From: Pogonophryne albipinna
Taxonomy: Eukaryota; Chordata; Actinopteri; Perciformes; Artedidraconidae
Direction of reading: 5' to 3'
Length of the DNA stretch: 64,000 nucleotides
Assembly (NCBI GenBank): GCA_028583405.1
Contig: CM053243.1
Coordinates: 27,866,116-27,930,115 of the forward strand
A program made the translations under genes and the position numbers. Under the pieces are notes generated by a model. The model made no database searches. It saw nothing but the letters and a program-made list of their open reading frames with translations, and was not told where the DNA came from. Of the stretch, positions 10,310-20,828 are shown piece by piece (positions within the stretch are counted from its first letter, which is position 1; each line of letters begins with the position of its first letter).

Positions 10310-11641
10310 TCAGGCCGCCCGCTTCTTCTTCCTCGCCTGGTGGCTGAAAACCTGGGTCGGCTGCGCCTGAGCGGCAGCTGCCGGGACCGGAAATTTTCTT
10401 GGCCAGCTCCCCCTCGCCTCGTGCCTGGGCTGGGGACCCGGGACGGGCTGCGGTCTCTGCTGCTTCGGTATTTTGAACCAGGCAGGACGTGAGACAGCTT
10501 GGGTGAAGGCCTGCCGTGGGACCATTGGAGGTGGCGGCTGGATCCTTCGGGGGAGACAGAGCTGGAGAGCCTCATCTCCCTTCCTTTTTGACTCGCACCT
10601 CAGCTGCATTGAAGCTAGAGCGGAGCCAAATATGCCCTCGGAAACAATAGGCATGTCCAGAACATCCTCTTTTTCCCAGTCTGGAAGGTTGGTCAGGTTG
10701 AGCCACCTGGCTCTCTCCTGTACCACCATCATTCCCAGTGCTTTGCCCGTGGCTTGGACTGCACAGCGCTGCACACGGAGGCAAATGTCCGTGATCGCTG
10801 CGATCTCGTCCCACACGGCAGGCTTAAGTCTGCTCGACATGTCTTCGCAGAGCTCCGCCTGGTAGGCGGTCAGCAGCGAGGAGACGTTGAGTGCCCTGGC
10901 GGACAGAGCTGCGGCTTTATAGGCCCGTTTGGTCATCGCTGACTGGAACCGGTCTGCCTTTGCCGGTAGCATGGGGTTCCTGCTCGGTGTCGAAGCCAGC
11001 CTCGGTTGGAGGTGGGCTGCCACCTGCGGTTCCATGGGCGGCATGCGGAGCAGGTCGAGCCTCTCCATACCGTCACAGTCCAGGGAGGAGGCACCCTGGA
11101 TTGGGGCCTTGTTGCTAAAGGGACGGTCTCTCCACGAGACCGACACCTCGTCCAGCATCTCCGGAAAGATTGGAAGGAGCTGCCTCTTCGTCCTCGCTGC
11201 TTGGGGCAAGTTCTTCCCCTCGTAGCGAGATCTGGAGGTCTCCTTGGCCACTTCAGGCCATGGGATGTCCAGCCTGGACGCAGCGCGTTGACACACGGCC
11301 TGCAAGTCCATGCTTAGGACGGGCGAAGCTGGTGTGCTCTCGCCCGGGTGAGCGGACATCGCTCCCGGCTTTGCAGCCTGAGCCGATGAAACGAAGATGT
11401 CATCCTCATCCGAGTCAGACAGGAGGAACTCAGAGGTATCCTCTTCGTCCTCCATGTAGTCCAACTCCAGGACATCCTCCGCGGGTGGTGAGGTCCAATT
11501 GGGAGCCCCAGCTTGACACAGCGCGGGGCTCCGCTCTCGCGGCTCTTGCCGCCACCGGGTCCCAGCCTGACACAGTGTTGGGCTCCGGTTCAGCGGCTGC
11601 CGCTGTTGTTGAGCCCCGGTCTGACACAGCGCGGGGCTCAA
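10310..11641 (-). pseudogene. DIRS Gag-like protein, main and C-terminal part
   Basis: A 443-codon frame ending in an alanine/glutamine-rich, basic tail (QARKKKRAA). It has an acidic segment (YMEDEEDTSEF, DSDEDD) near residues 65-85, then a conserved block: DLQAVCQRAASRLDIPWP, LPIFPEMLDEVSVSW, PPMEPQVAAHL, and MTKRAYKAAALSARALNVS. This is the layout of fish DIRS Gag proteins, thought to form the particle. The first 50 residues repeat a unit containing SPALCQ(T/A)G, because the DNA at 11510-11650 is a short tandem repeat. The N-terminus of the protein is in the neighbouring frame (11430-11936), so a frameshift separates them. Confidence 0.75.
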
Positions 11642-11936
11642 TCTCTGCGGCGGACGCCACCATGTCTTGATTGCCGTCCGGCGAATCAGCGGACATGAGG
11701 GGGTCCTGTCCCGACAAGCTAGCTTGGCGTGTTAACCGTCGGCGGAGGCTCTTAATGGTGAAGCGGGTACAATGCCCGCACGAGCCGGGGTTATCGATAG
11801 CCTCCCGGGCGTGTTCCAGCCCGAGGCAGGACGAGCAGACCTGGTATGAGTCTGTGCCTGAAATCTTAAACCCGCAGCCGCATAGCCGAGCCTCCGAGTC
11901 CCTGACTCCTCTGGTGTGAGGGAGAGAGGGGTGCAT
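11430..11936 (-). pseudogene. DIRS Gag-like protein, N-terminal cysteine-rich part
   Basis: The frame starts at the ATG at 11936 and has a cysteine cluster: CGCGF near residues 19-23, CSSCLGLEHAREA near 34-46, CGHC near 53-56, then a basic stretch SLRRRL. The spacing suggests a zinc-binding module at the start of Gag, as in other fish DIRS elements. The frame then runs through the tandem-repeat section and ends, while the rest of Gag continues in the frame of 10310-11641. The slip must lie between about 11490 and 11650. Confidence 0.75.
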
Positions 11937-12285
11937 CTTCGATCGCCGGGGTGTCAGCGTGGAGTGGACACGCTAGTAACAGGTACGTTACTGATAAAAA
12001 ATCCAACCTTGCCGTTAGTCCGAAAGGAAAAAAGGCGACAGTGCAGATTTTATTCTTTAAAGAATATTAACTGGTGTGTTAATACCTTTTTTATCTCTGT
12101 CTCCTCTGGTGTGAGAGAGAAAAGAGAACGTCCTCTTTACCGTGGTGTCGATGTGGAGGGAAGAACAAACTAGCAACAGGTATGTTACTAGCTTGAAGAA
12201 AAAATCAAACCTTACCGTTATTTCGACAGAAGAAACGGCGAGGCAGATTACAATATTAACTGGTGTGTTAATATTGCTCAGTCTT
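11906..12285 (-). repeat. Degenerate tandem duplication of about 195 bp in the DIRS leader
   Basis: Three landmarks occur twice in the same order: CTCCTCTGGTGTGAG at 11906 and 12101, CTAGTAACAGGTACGTTACT at 11973 with a near copy at 12170, and ATTAACTGGTGTGTTAAT at 12066 and 12255. Offsets are 195, 197 and 189. The inner copy contains the gag start region; the outer copy lies upstream in the untranslated leader. Confidence 0.75.
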
Positions 12286-12395
12286 TTTGCAAAGCAAAAA
12301 AGTAACCGGCAAGCGCCCGTCGACCGAATGTTAGCTTTGTGTTCAGTCTGTGGACCGTTAAGCTAGCCCGGTTACTGATAAATCGAGATGTGCTC

Positions 12396-12610
12396 TGAAG
12401 CGAGAAGAGGTGTTTGAATGACGCTGCGTCGTAGCGCAAGCTACTTAAAGGGTGGGTGGATTCCCTGACGTTGACGTCAAGATCACCAGCCAATCAGGAT
12501 TGGCGTAATGAGATTGATGCTTCTGTTTGCATACGCGTTGAGGCGCATCCCATAGTGAGACATCTCACTTCATGTTACTCTGAGAACTGGGGTTACGTAA
12601 GTAACCTATA
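12396..12610 (-). repeat. DIRS copy B right terminal repeat (5' end of the element)
   Basis: The inverted partner of the left terminal repeat at 6474-6690. Both contain, in opposite orientation, GTAGCGCAAGCTACTTAAAG and GGCTGGTGATCTTGACGTCA. The two ends differ over their outermost 45 bases: TAACCTATA here, GTTCTCATTC at 6474. Non-identical tips are a known DIRS trait. Confidence 0.8.
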
Positions 12611-12990
12611 GGTTTGTGTTTCTCGAGGGGCACAGAGCTCGCACCTGTGAGAAGGTATGATACATTGTATCATACAGCGCGAGAAAGGGAGAAGTTCCTG
12701 TAACGTGTGTGTGTGTGTATATAGATGTTTTCCATCTGCAGGATGAACATAATACACTCATACCCATTCATTTTCTATGGCGGTCAAATCTGACCGAAAA
12801 CGTCAAGGGTGTTTCACTGTTGAATAAATCACACAAAATTCAATGCAAGTGGTGATCATCAAGTGTATATGTTCAGAGCCCTAGTGTGGAGGATAACATA
12901 AGGTATTGAGGCAATCGGATGAAAAACACAATATTTATGATTAAAATAAAAGTCATTCGGTCACTTTTGACCCGAAACGCAAGAGAAGGG
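12611..12990 (-). other. Right arm of the piggyBac-like element
   Basis: DNA between the DIRS insertion and the right TIR. It holds a 21-bp palindrome with 9-base arms (GTATGATAC, 12655-12663 and 12667-12675), a short GT run near 12703-12720, and GGTCAAATCTGACC near 12783. The GGTCA-rich subterminal sequence echoes the left arm (TCGGTCAAAATTGACC, near 5635). No gene. Confidence 0.5.
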
Positions 12991-12994
12991 ATAA

Positions 12995-15900
12995 GAGTAA
13001 AGAATATGACGTTTTTTACAAATTCTACAAATCTCACACATTTTCAAAAACATGTATTGATGTGTTTTATTCCTTGAGTTTATAATGATAAAATTCACTC
13101 ACAAACACACATGCTCACAAACAGACACATGCACCAAGATACCAACCTTCCTTCTATTTCCAGTCCTAGTCTTCTCTCTTGACCTTGATCCATTAGCTCA
13201 GTAAGTGACCTCGCTCACAGGTCACCATGACAGAATCCCAGATGAGCAGATTTGTTACCATTCTGCGGTCGGATCACTGTTGTCCAATGGGATCTGGTTT
13301 GGAAGTTGATATGCAACGGGGAGCATTCAGGATCTCTGGCTGCATGCCATGTCCCTGAGTTTCCTTTACTCTACACACATAAGACTTGTTTATTTCTCTT
13401 CTCTAAAAAAGTATTTTATTATTTCACTTTATTGCCCCTACCAATGATTTGTTTTTCTTCACAGCATGCCAAATATAATTAAGTAAACAAAACAAAAATT
13501 AAATCAACACCAAAGCTAAATGTGTGCCCTCCAATAAAATGTTCTTAACAGGAACACACAGAATTTATGCAGAAATTATCATTACTGCTATTCCCCATTA
13601 CCGATAAGCTCTACAACTTTAGAGAATATTTTAAAACTGAAATGTTTTCATGTGAGTTATGGAGGCGGAATGCTTTAGCCTATAATACATCCATAAACCT
13701 AAATGCCTAACATAAATGAAAAATGTCAGTCTATCCTCTGCAGGAGAGACATGTTCATTTACATAAGTTCATAAGAGGCTTATTTTGTGGGCTCTGAAAA
13801 CTTCATTCAGTCCATTAATTATGTTTCTGTTGTTCACTTTCTATTGAGATATGCCTATCTTGATCACTTTTTAAGGTTGTATCATAGTTTTAATTGCAAT
13901 GTCTTGATAATTTATTCTTGAGGGTAAATGTCTTTAAGCAATGACAAACAGCTAACATAAATCACTGATGGTTCGCCATCTGCTTCTGACATCTGATATC
14001 TGCCTCTGACAGTCGGTCGCAGAACTATAAGATTTCACTCTGCACATGTCGCTGCAAGACACAGCATTCAAAATATCACGAGCCTCATTGGCATTTAGCT
14101 TGATGTGGAAGCCCTGTATTGCCAAACCTGAGATCCTTTGTTCTAATGCCACTAAATCCTTTAAGCAAAGCCATTGTGCCATGCGCACTGGCAGACTTGG
14201 TTAATTAAAAATATATATTAATTGGTATCTGTCAAAAAGGAAGTAAGAGATGGAAGGTCAAACTGTTATTTGGACCTTAAAATTACATATTTAGCTGGCT
14301 TATTTTTTTAGGCGCTGCTGCTGCTGAACCTACAGCACCTCCTGCATAGTGAATTGTCTGCTACACCGAGTCTCATTAATCACTTGCAGCTTAATTTAAT
14401 TGTGTAACCATATTTGGTCACTTAGATGAATGTTTAAATGACAATTTCCCTGTCTTTTAAATATTTTATGAAAGCATTATATCTCGTGTTTAACTGCAAA
14501 GTACCATTTGATTGAATTTATCATAAAGAACTATATTTGAATCAGAGGAAGACAGGGCTGACTTGGAAAATAAATTATCCTTAATTGACGAATTACATTG
14601 CCTCAATTAGTCTCCTCCTGAATGTGTCTTTGTAATGTGTAGCTTTCTCCATATAAATGTTCTTGCCACTGCTATTTTCAGCCCTATTTCAGCTCTGTCT
14701 TGGAATATGAACATTTTAATATTCATGTGTTAATAGGGGGCATTACAACTCAAATTAATCATAACAGGTCGGATTCATTCAGATCAAAGTAAATCAGAAC
14801 CTTGTGCTGTCAGAGAACTTCATTTTGAGGGCTTTGCATTTTTGTTTCAGGTCCATTAACTTGGTATTCATATTTGACATGATTCTGTTATATCAATCAA
14901 TATAAAAATGCATGGGATGACCATACCAAAATTATTTATTTTCAGAATACTTCTTTAGATTGTAAGCGCTATTCGTTACACACGGACAACATACTGTACT
15001 TTACATTCTACAAACAGTGATTTTAGTTGTGAATCGCTACTAAATCTATATTTTGCAAAATTTGAAACATTTAGGCATATTTCAAAAAGTCATACTGTGT
15101 AAAAATGACTTGAAAGAAAACACACTTTGGTTCCATTAAATCATATGTCTTTGATTTAAACAGAAAGCATCTGTAAGATTTTATTTCTCACCTTATGTTG
15201 TTGAGATTAGCTGCAACAGTGACACTGACAAGCCGGTAAAGATGAATTGAAACGGAACAAAAGCACATGCTTCTCTGCATTCTTCTATAAAACTCTCCAC
15301 CAGTCTTTTATGGATTTTATTTTGAGTTAAATGGCTCACTTTGACTGAAGCTAGGCTAGTGGAGTCCTAATTAATAGATCAAACAGATAATGTCTGATCC
15401 CTCTACATGAGTCATAACTCTAAGTTCAGGTATGTTTCAGGGGCTGCCGGTCTATGCAGGGCTTCTGGGTGACAAAGATCTGCCGAAAAGGCTCTTAAAA
15501 AAAGCCATAACAGCAAACACTTTACCTCATTCCTCTCATACCAATGTTGTTTACATTTTGTTAAACAAACTGAAAAGCAACAGAAGGCATGTTAAGGCTA
15601 AACTATTGTTTATACAGACATTTGTGTGCATGTAAGAAATATGGGGATTTAAAACAAATATACTTTATATCACAAGCATAGAACCTCACCTCAGTGCATA
15701 TGATCCTAGAGATCAGTCAATCATTGCAAACTTACCTAATAACGACTCAATTGAAAAGCATATATAAAAATATGATTTTTTAGCGCTTTAGTTATTCACT
15801 GCATGGACTTTACATTGTAATGGACACAAAATGGATACATTTCATTTTGCATGGATATTCATTAACGTGCAATACTGTATGTACATTCTGAAAGATTTCC

Positions 15901-16340
15901 TCTCCATAGACACACCTGTAATGCAGACCTCGCCATGCAATAAAACCTTTTTAAAGCCTTTAATAATCTTGATACGACTATCAGAGAGATTCCATTGTAG
16001 TCAATGGTAAGTTTTGTTTATGGTGAATTTAAAAGTGCAATGTGTGATGCCTGGCGTTTCACCCCGATTTACTAATTGCTGAAATGACATTGTTAAAGAT
16101 ATTGTACAGTGAGACATGACAGATAAATAATGCATTGTCTTCAAAACAGTACTTAAAACTTTCCAATGCTCCAAACTTGTATCAGCTTATAATAGTAATG
16201 ACAAGATATGGCACACTAATCAAGATGTTGTGTTTACTACTGGATGGATACTAAATGTACAGAAGTTTAAAACAAAATGCCAACTTCAAACTAATAGCAG
16301 CAAACACAAAATGCGACTAAACTCTGAGAGCTTGTCAGAA
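12995..16340. other. AT-rich non-coding stretch, no gene seen
   Basis: No coding frame or element end is visible. The 14300-14700 section contains many TAATTA/AATTAAT-type homeodomain-like motifs and little simple repeat, and could be conserved non-coding DNA. Nothing here proves it. Confidence 0.4.
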
Positions 16341-16343
16341 TAA

Positions 16344-16386
16344 CCCCCAGTTTCCACCGGGTCCGTCTGCGCCGCGCTGCGCCGCG
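16344..16386 (+). repeat. Left 43-bp terminal inverted repeat of the Harbinger-like element
   Basis: Begins CCCCCAGTTTCCACCGGG and ends in GCGCTGCGCCGCG. It is identical to the complement of 26819-26861 and very CpG-rich. Confidence 0.85.
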
Positions 16387-16428
16387 TTACGGCTGCGCCG
16401 CGTTACGGCTGCGCCGCGTTACGGCTGC
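16381..16428 (+). repeat. Subterminal tandem repeat, 16-bp unit, three copies
   Basis: Three exact copies of GCCGCGTTACGGCTGC. The unit overlaps the inner edge of the TIR, and diverged single units occur further in (GCGCCGCGTTACGGC near 16488) and in the right arm. Repeated subterminal motifs are the usual binding sites for a transposase or its Myb/MADF helper. Confidence 0.8.
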
Positions 16429-16729
16429 GCCGTGGCGGTCGTAAGGATCGCGGCCACTCTAGTCAATGGGTGCTATTCCACGACACGCGCCGCGTTACGG
16501 CTCAGACGCGTCCCAGAAGCGTCCCAGAAGCGGCTTGGCGCAGCGCTTCTCTAAAATTAGGATGAATCCTATTGTTGCCGCGGCGCAGCCGTAAGGTATG
16601 GTCGGGCAGGCAGCCCCCCCCCCTCGCAGGAAGTCGAAAGGTGAGCATCCGGGCCAGGCCCATCCCCCACATATACTAATTTAGCAGACCCCCCTTCTTC
16701 ATCACAACACCTCCACTACGATACGCACA

Positions 16730-16863
16730 ATGGACGACGAGGTTTTCATCATGGAAGTGGAAAAACACACTATTTTATATGATGTAACCAATGCTTACTA
16801 CAAGGACAACATCAGAAAGGACAAGGCCTGGTTTTTAGTCGCTGCAGTTTGTGGAGTGGAAGG
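16730..16863 (+). pseudogene. MADF-domain protein of a Harbinger element, first exon
   Basis: The ATG at 16730 opens MDDEVFIMEVEKHTILYDV, then YYKDNIRKDKAWFLVAAVCG. This is the start of a MADF domain: acidic start, (V/I)EKHxxLYD, YKDxxxKDxAW. PIF/Harbinger elements encode such a protein to help the transposase bind DNA. The reading runs into retroviral sequence at 16864. If the retrovirus and one AAGG copy are ignored, the exon ends GTGGAAG and is followed directly by GTAACA, a good splice donor, so the retrovirus landed on the exon-intron border. No second MADF exon is seen in the short right arm. Confidence 0.75.
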
Positions 16864-17438
16864 TGTTATCCGTGTTCGTTATTCTCGCCTCCAGGAGAGA
16901 AGCTTAAAAGGAGACTAAATGGAGTCTCTGAGATGGTGTCAAATTGGTACTTTAATTAAAAAGAAAGGCGCGGTAATGTTACAAGCAGAATATTGTTCGA
17001 GGGGAGAGAAAGACTGCAGCTTCCTCTCCCTGTGCTGGCCGTCCAGAAGAGGGCTCACAAGCATTCGTCCTTCCCGCTTGCTGGCTGTTTGCTCCTCCTC
17101 TCTGTGAGCTGTAGTGACGTAGGGGACTTCCCCCCTCGTTCTCCTGTGTCCGATATCGCGTTAAACAGATGATTTCGACATTTTACATTCATTGCTTACT
17201 TCCACATGCATTTTCTCCTCCTTATCTTTCATAACTTTATATGTAATACATGTTAACGGCTTCAATAGCCACTTTAATGATACTAATGGACGGTAGTCCC
17301 GGATGTCGTCATGAAGGATTTTCAGAATAAAAGCTTGGTACTGAGAACTTCCGGTTTTTTCCAGAATAAAATAGCATTTAAACTGACCGTATGTTTAAGC
17401 TACATTATGCTATTAAACATTGATTTTAATTTCTAACA
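16864..17438 (-). repeat. Retroviral 3' LTR
   Basis: Starts TGTTATCCGTG and ends TTTCTAACA on the plus strand. It matches 25960-26537 except for one missing G (GAGGGCTC), one missing CT (TTATCTTTC) and one substitution (CGGCTTC against CGGCGTC). On the minus strand a TATAAA-like box (CATATAAAG) lies mid-LTR, and an AATTAAAG sequence further down could serve as the polyadenylation signal. Confidence 0.92.
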
Positions 17439-17448
17439 GTCCCTCCTT
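17439..17448 (-). promoter_or_regulatory. Polypurine tract beside the 3' LTR
   Basis: On the minus strand, AAGGAGGGAC directly precedes the LTR's TG. This is where plus-strand DNA synthesis would be primed. Close relatives of this motif occur six more times inside the provirus. Confidence 0.75.
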
Positions 17449-18042
17449 ACACACCTAAAGGTGTGTATAATACTGAAATCAATGAGTTCTTCATCTGAAC
17501 TCTACATAGTACATAACTCATATCAAAAACATACAATAAAATGGAATGTTTCGAATAGCCTCAACTTTACAAAAATACTTTGACTGTTCAAACATAAAAG
17601 CTTTCCCTTGTGCATAACTTCTAGTGTTAACATTCAATATGGTTCTTCAAAATAGCAGCAATGGCTTGGTATCAGAACATTTCTTCCTCCCTCCTTTCAC
17701 AGAAACCGTTCTCATACCACGCTCAGTGTTAAGGCACTTGTTTTTACAAAGTGAAAAGAAACAACCCATTTTAAAATAGTAATGATTCTAAAATGCATGA
17801 AATCGATCATATAGAACCGTGAAAAATAATAAAAATGAAATAAATTATCTTGGACCAGTGTTATGTAATAATAAAAATAAAAATACACTATCTTGGAATA
17901 GTATAAGTAAATTGAAATGGATTCACGCTATTTTAGCATTTTATTTTGCTCACTTCTTCACATGATTTCATTTAAAGAATCACATCGGCTGGACATTCAT
18001 TGAACAATCTCATCTCTGAACATCCATATCATTTAAACTCAT

Positions 18043-18135
18043 TCAAACTAACTCATAATTTTCATCAACATCTGTATATGGGGGTGGATCGTCCTGTTCT
18101 ACTAGCACTGGAAACTGTCTCCTCATGAGAAATTT
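18043..18135 (-). pseudogene. Env transmembrane subunit, cytoplasmic tail fragment
   Basis: A short minus-strand frame, too short to stand alone, ends with QDDPPPYTDVDENYELV and a TGA at 18043-18045. A PPPY motif followed by an acidic, tyrosine-containing C-terminus suits the inner tail of a retroviral Env; PPxY motifs recruit host NEDD4-type ligases. No fusion peptide, CX6CC motif or membrane anchor is seen upstream, so the rest of the subunit is missing. A PPT-like motif and a 10-bp hairpin lie immediately upstream (18136-18171). Confidence 0.45.
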
Positions 18136-18259
18136 ACCCTCCCTCCTTTCATACCATTTAAGGTATGAAAGTAATATGTTCTCAAGAAGAGGCCTTTGTG
18201 ATCAATCAGTATTTTAGGACATGGAATTAATGCAACATCTAGGCCTCCCCTGGGCGCCC

Positions 18260-18448
18260 CTATGCTATCCTTGTACCCTGGAGCCTAAACTCCCCCTGGG
18301 ACTGGTCTCTTAGCCCTACTGGCTTTGGGGTGTTTAAAAACATCCCTGGCTGTGCTAGTGCACAGGTCCCAGCCCAATCCTGTGGCAAGACTGAGTACAA
18401 GGTTTTAGTTCCATGATACCACCAAACATCTACTCTGGGGTACGGCAC
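18260..18448 (-). pseudogene. Env surface-subunit fragment
   Basis: A 62-codon frame containing VWWYHGTKTLYSVLPQDW followed by AGTCALAQPG. This resembles the conserved WWYCG...LPxxWxGTCALV stretch of gamma-type retroviral Env proteins. The cysteine normally found after WWY is histidine here. It is isolated: neighbouring frames are closed, and the remainder of Env on both sides is missing or scrambled. It lies downstream of the Env leader at 20484-20828, in the right order for env. Confidence 0.6.
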
Positions 18449-20483
18449 TTTAGACAGTCATTTCTGGGAGAAGATTTTGGTCAATTACAACAGTTGTAGA
18501 ATTTCATCACTTAAAAGTTCCTACTTGGTGGCTTTGGGTGGTCTGTTCTAATACAGTGATAAAGTCCCTGAAATGGTGTGAAAACCGGTGTAATATCAAT
18601 AACGCATTACACTAATTTATTTTCAATTCTGGTCTACTTAAATAACTATGCTGAGCCCTTTTAACAGTGTGTGGAAGCTTGGGTGCCCGAGCATGTGATA
18701 ATTACTCCCTCCTTTAACAAGGACTTTAAAAACAGAAGTCATTTCATTAATGGTTTGTAGTTCAATTCAGGAATTTTCACTCTTGGCAGATATGTTTCTC
18801 CTTTTAAATAACATCTCTAAATGTCAGGTCATCTGGCTAAATGGACGAGCATTAGGAGGTGGTGGCACTTGTCTTTTAAAACTCCTACTCTGGTGCAGTG
18901 CGCTCCCTCTGAAGCTGCAAGTAAGATTTAAAACATCTGCAGGGTGGGTTGAGCAACCCCTTCTCCCTGAACGATATTGGTTGTCGAAAATATGCACCAT
19001 TAAAATGAGTGATCCAAGGCCCCGCATGTATTACTCCCAATTATACTAGTTTTTCAAAATTAAAATTTTCAATCGCTCTTTGCCTAGTGTCTTTTTAAAA
19101 CTCTACATCTTGGACGACAAACAAATGTTGTTTCCACCTTAACAGTTCTCCTGAGGTAATAACCATGCTAGATTGGAATACTTTCTTTGGCCTGGTTCTA
19201 GCTCTACCTTTAACATTTTCCATTCAAATAAAGATTTGCCTGCTATCTATATTGTAACAAATTAAATCTTCCCCAAATTCTCACATGAATAAGAATCTCT
19301 ATAAGAATAATTTGTTTATATGATGAAAAGATTGAATAATATGTTCTACCCTCAGTGTGTTCTTAGGATTGTTTTCTAATAAGTGTGTTTATGTGTAAAC
19401 TCACTCACTCCCGTGTTCCTTCTCTCCCCTCTGGTTGTCAAACCACGACCCCCTCACGTTCTGCTGGACCACGCCAACTCCTCCGGTTCTGTCCTCTCCT
19501 CAGTCCATCCGCTCTTGGATCCTCCCGCTGTAACTCTTTTCAGTGGCCCAACTGCTTTGCATTTCATCTCCTCCTTTTCAGTCTCTATGCTGTTGCATGG
19601 AGGGCGTATTCCGCTCTCATGTCCCACACTCTGCTCTTGTGCCAAATCTCGTGGCTCAGGCTGGAACTTCATGTCCTGTAATGGGACCGATGAGAGTTTG
19701 CCTCTTTGTCAGCATGCTGGTTTGGTTCTGGATGCCTCAGGTGGAGATGGTTCTGGATGCCTCAGGTGGAGATGGTTCAGCTCGGGTTCTCTGTCTTTTC
19801 GATGGAGGAGGAGGAGTCTCCTGTGGTGAGGTCATTTGTCTGAAGATGGGGTCGTAGCGTTCTGACAGGCAGAGAGAGAGAGAGAGAGAGATCTCGGGAC
19901 GCATTACCTATAGCTAATTCTAACACACTGAGGTAAAATATATCCAATCCTTTCCACGCTATTTTCCTAATCTTACTATCTGTCTTAGATGTTAAATGTC
20001 ATCTAAACCCAATTAATGTCTACTAATGGTTGTGCCATATCCCTAAACATTGTTTCCACCCACTGTAACATGGCTACTCCAAATAACTCTTTCAGGAAAC
20101 CATTTTCTTCTATAAATTAAAAATACCTACATGTTTCAAGCACCACATATTTCACACACTATAAAAGAACGTCCCCATATTTTCTCCATCACTTTAAATC
20201 TCACTGTTATTTAGAACATAAGTAACTTCTGTGACTGGACATATCTGCAATGTCGCCACAATCTGCTGGGGAATTTTGTTCATAGAGTTTGTACGTACAA
20301 AGCTGTACTTGTGGGTTAGTAGCCTGTTTCTACTGTAATCATTTTCAATAATTTTGCTCAGGTCACCAGTCGGTTGTCCATAAACTTAACAGGGGGTGTT
20401 TCTGGTACATACTAAAACATGGATCCAGTGTATTTGGAGATTCCCCTAATCTGTAAACCCCCATCACTGATTATCCCGATCAC
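18449..20483 (-). other. Internal provirus DNA without recognisable gene
   Basis: Two kilobases between the Env leader and the Env fragment. It contains a PPT-like motif near 18704, a direct duplication of a 25-bp unit (GGTTCTGGATGCCTCAGGTG + 5 bases, 19724-19773) and an AG dinucleotide run near 19868-19891. The 19380-19860 section is GC-richer and has short frames on both strands, but none shows a known domain. Confidence 0.45.
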
Positions 20484-20828
20484 TTAAACACATCTCATCA
20501 TTTGATACAAGAACTGCATATATGGGGGGTGAATCATCTTGATTGTAACCGCCTCACCTTTGGGAACGAGTATTTCTAAATCCTCCTCTTGTTGCTCAGC
20601 TGATCTTTTGGCTCTGGGGATAAGTGAAAGTCTCTCAAACACAGCTGGAGTTTTGTTAGTGATGTGGGCATTATCTATGAGTGGACTAATGGATCCATGT
20701 CTTACTTGATATTGTACTCCCCATCCAACCAGAAAGGTGCCAAGTGTAATGAGCACAATCAACAATGCTATTCTGACTCTTATCCCTAGGGGACCCCACA
20801 ATTGCTTTGGCTTTGTTCTTGACATCAT
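20484..20828 (-). pseudogene. Env leader and start of surface subunit
   Basis: A 114-codon frame. Residues 1-18 are polar and basic (MSRTKPKQLWGPLGIRVR). Residues 19-39 form one hydrophobic segment (ALLIVLITLGTFLVGWG) suited to a signal-anchor. A furin-like RAKR lies at 72-75, after which an acidic stretch begins (SAEQQEEDLEIL). A long leader with an internal hydrophobic segment followed by a basic cleavage site is the plan of foamy and some epsilon/gamma-type fish Env proteins. The frame stops soon after, so only the start of the surface subunit is present. Naming it env is inference from topology, position and the Env fragments downstream. Confidence 0.55.

Larger units (their letters stand above)
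6474..12610 (-). mobile_element. DIRS-type retrotransposon, copy B, nearly full length
   Basis: A 6.1-kb element with inverted ends inserted in the piggyBac-like element. Reading the minus strand: terminal repeat and leader (12610-11937), gag (two overlapping frames), RT, RNase H, tyrosine recombinase, then an internal complementary region and the second terminal repeat (to 6474). This gene order and the YxDD polymerase plus HxxR..Y recombinase define DIRS. The coding frames are open for hundreds of codons and broken at only three places that I can see: within gag, after YLDDW, and in the recombinase. The copy is therefore fairly young but dead as written. No target duplication is apparent, as expected. 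Confidence 0.9.
5591..12990 (-). mobile_element. piggyBac-like DNA transposon, split by DIRS copy B
   Basis: Ends match as inverted repeats: CCCTTCTCTTGCGTT from 5591 and its complement AACGCAAGAGAAGGG ending at 12990. Both arms then carry GGTCA/TGACC-rich subterminal sequence. The left flank is TTAA (5587-5590); the right is ATAA (12991-12994), one base off. CCY-type tips and a TTAA site are the piggyBac signature. Without the 6137-bp DIRS insertion the element would be about 1.26 kb, too short for a full transposase (usually about 600 residues), so it was already an internally deleted, non-autonomous copy. A remnant of the transposase start lies at 6049-6386. Confidence 0.8.

Noticed and set aside
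19383..19857. Overlapping plus-strand frames of 98-148 codons inside the provirus
   Set aside because: They run against the transcription direction of the provirus, overlap each other in different frames and contain a 25-bp duplication; no domain.
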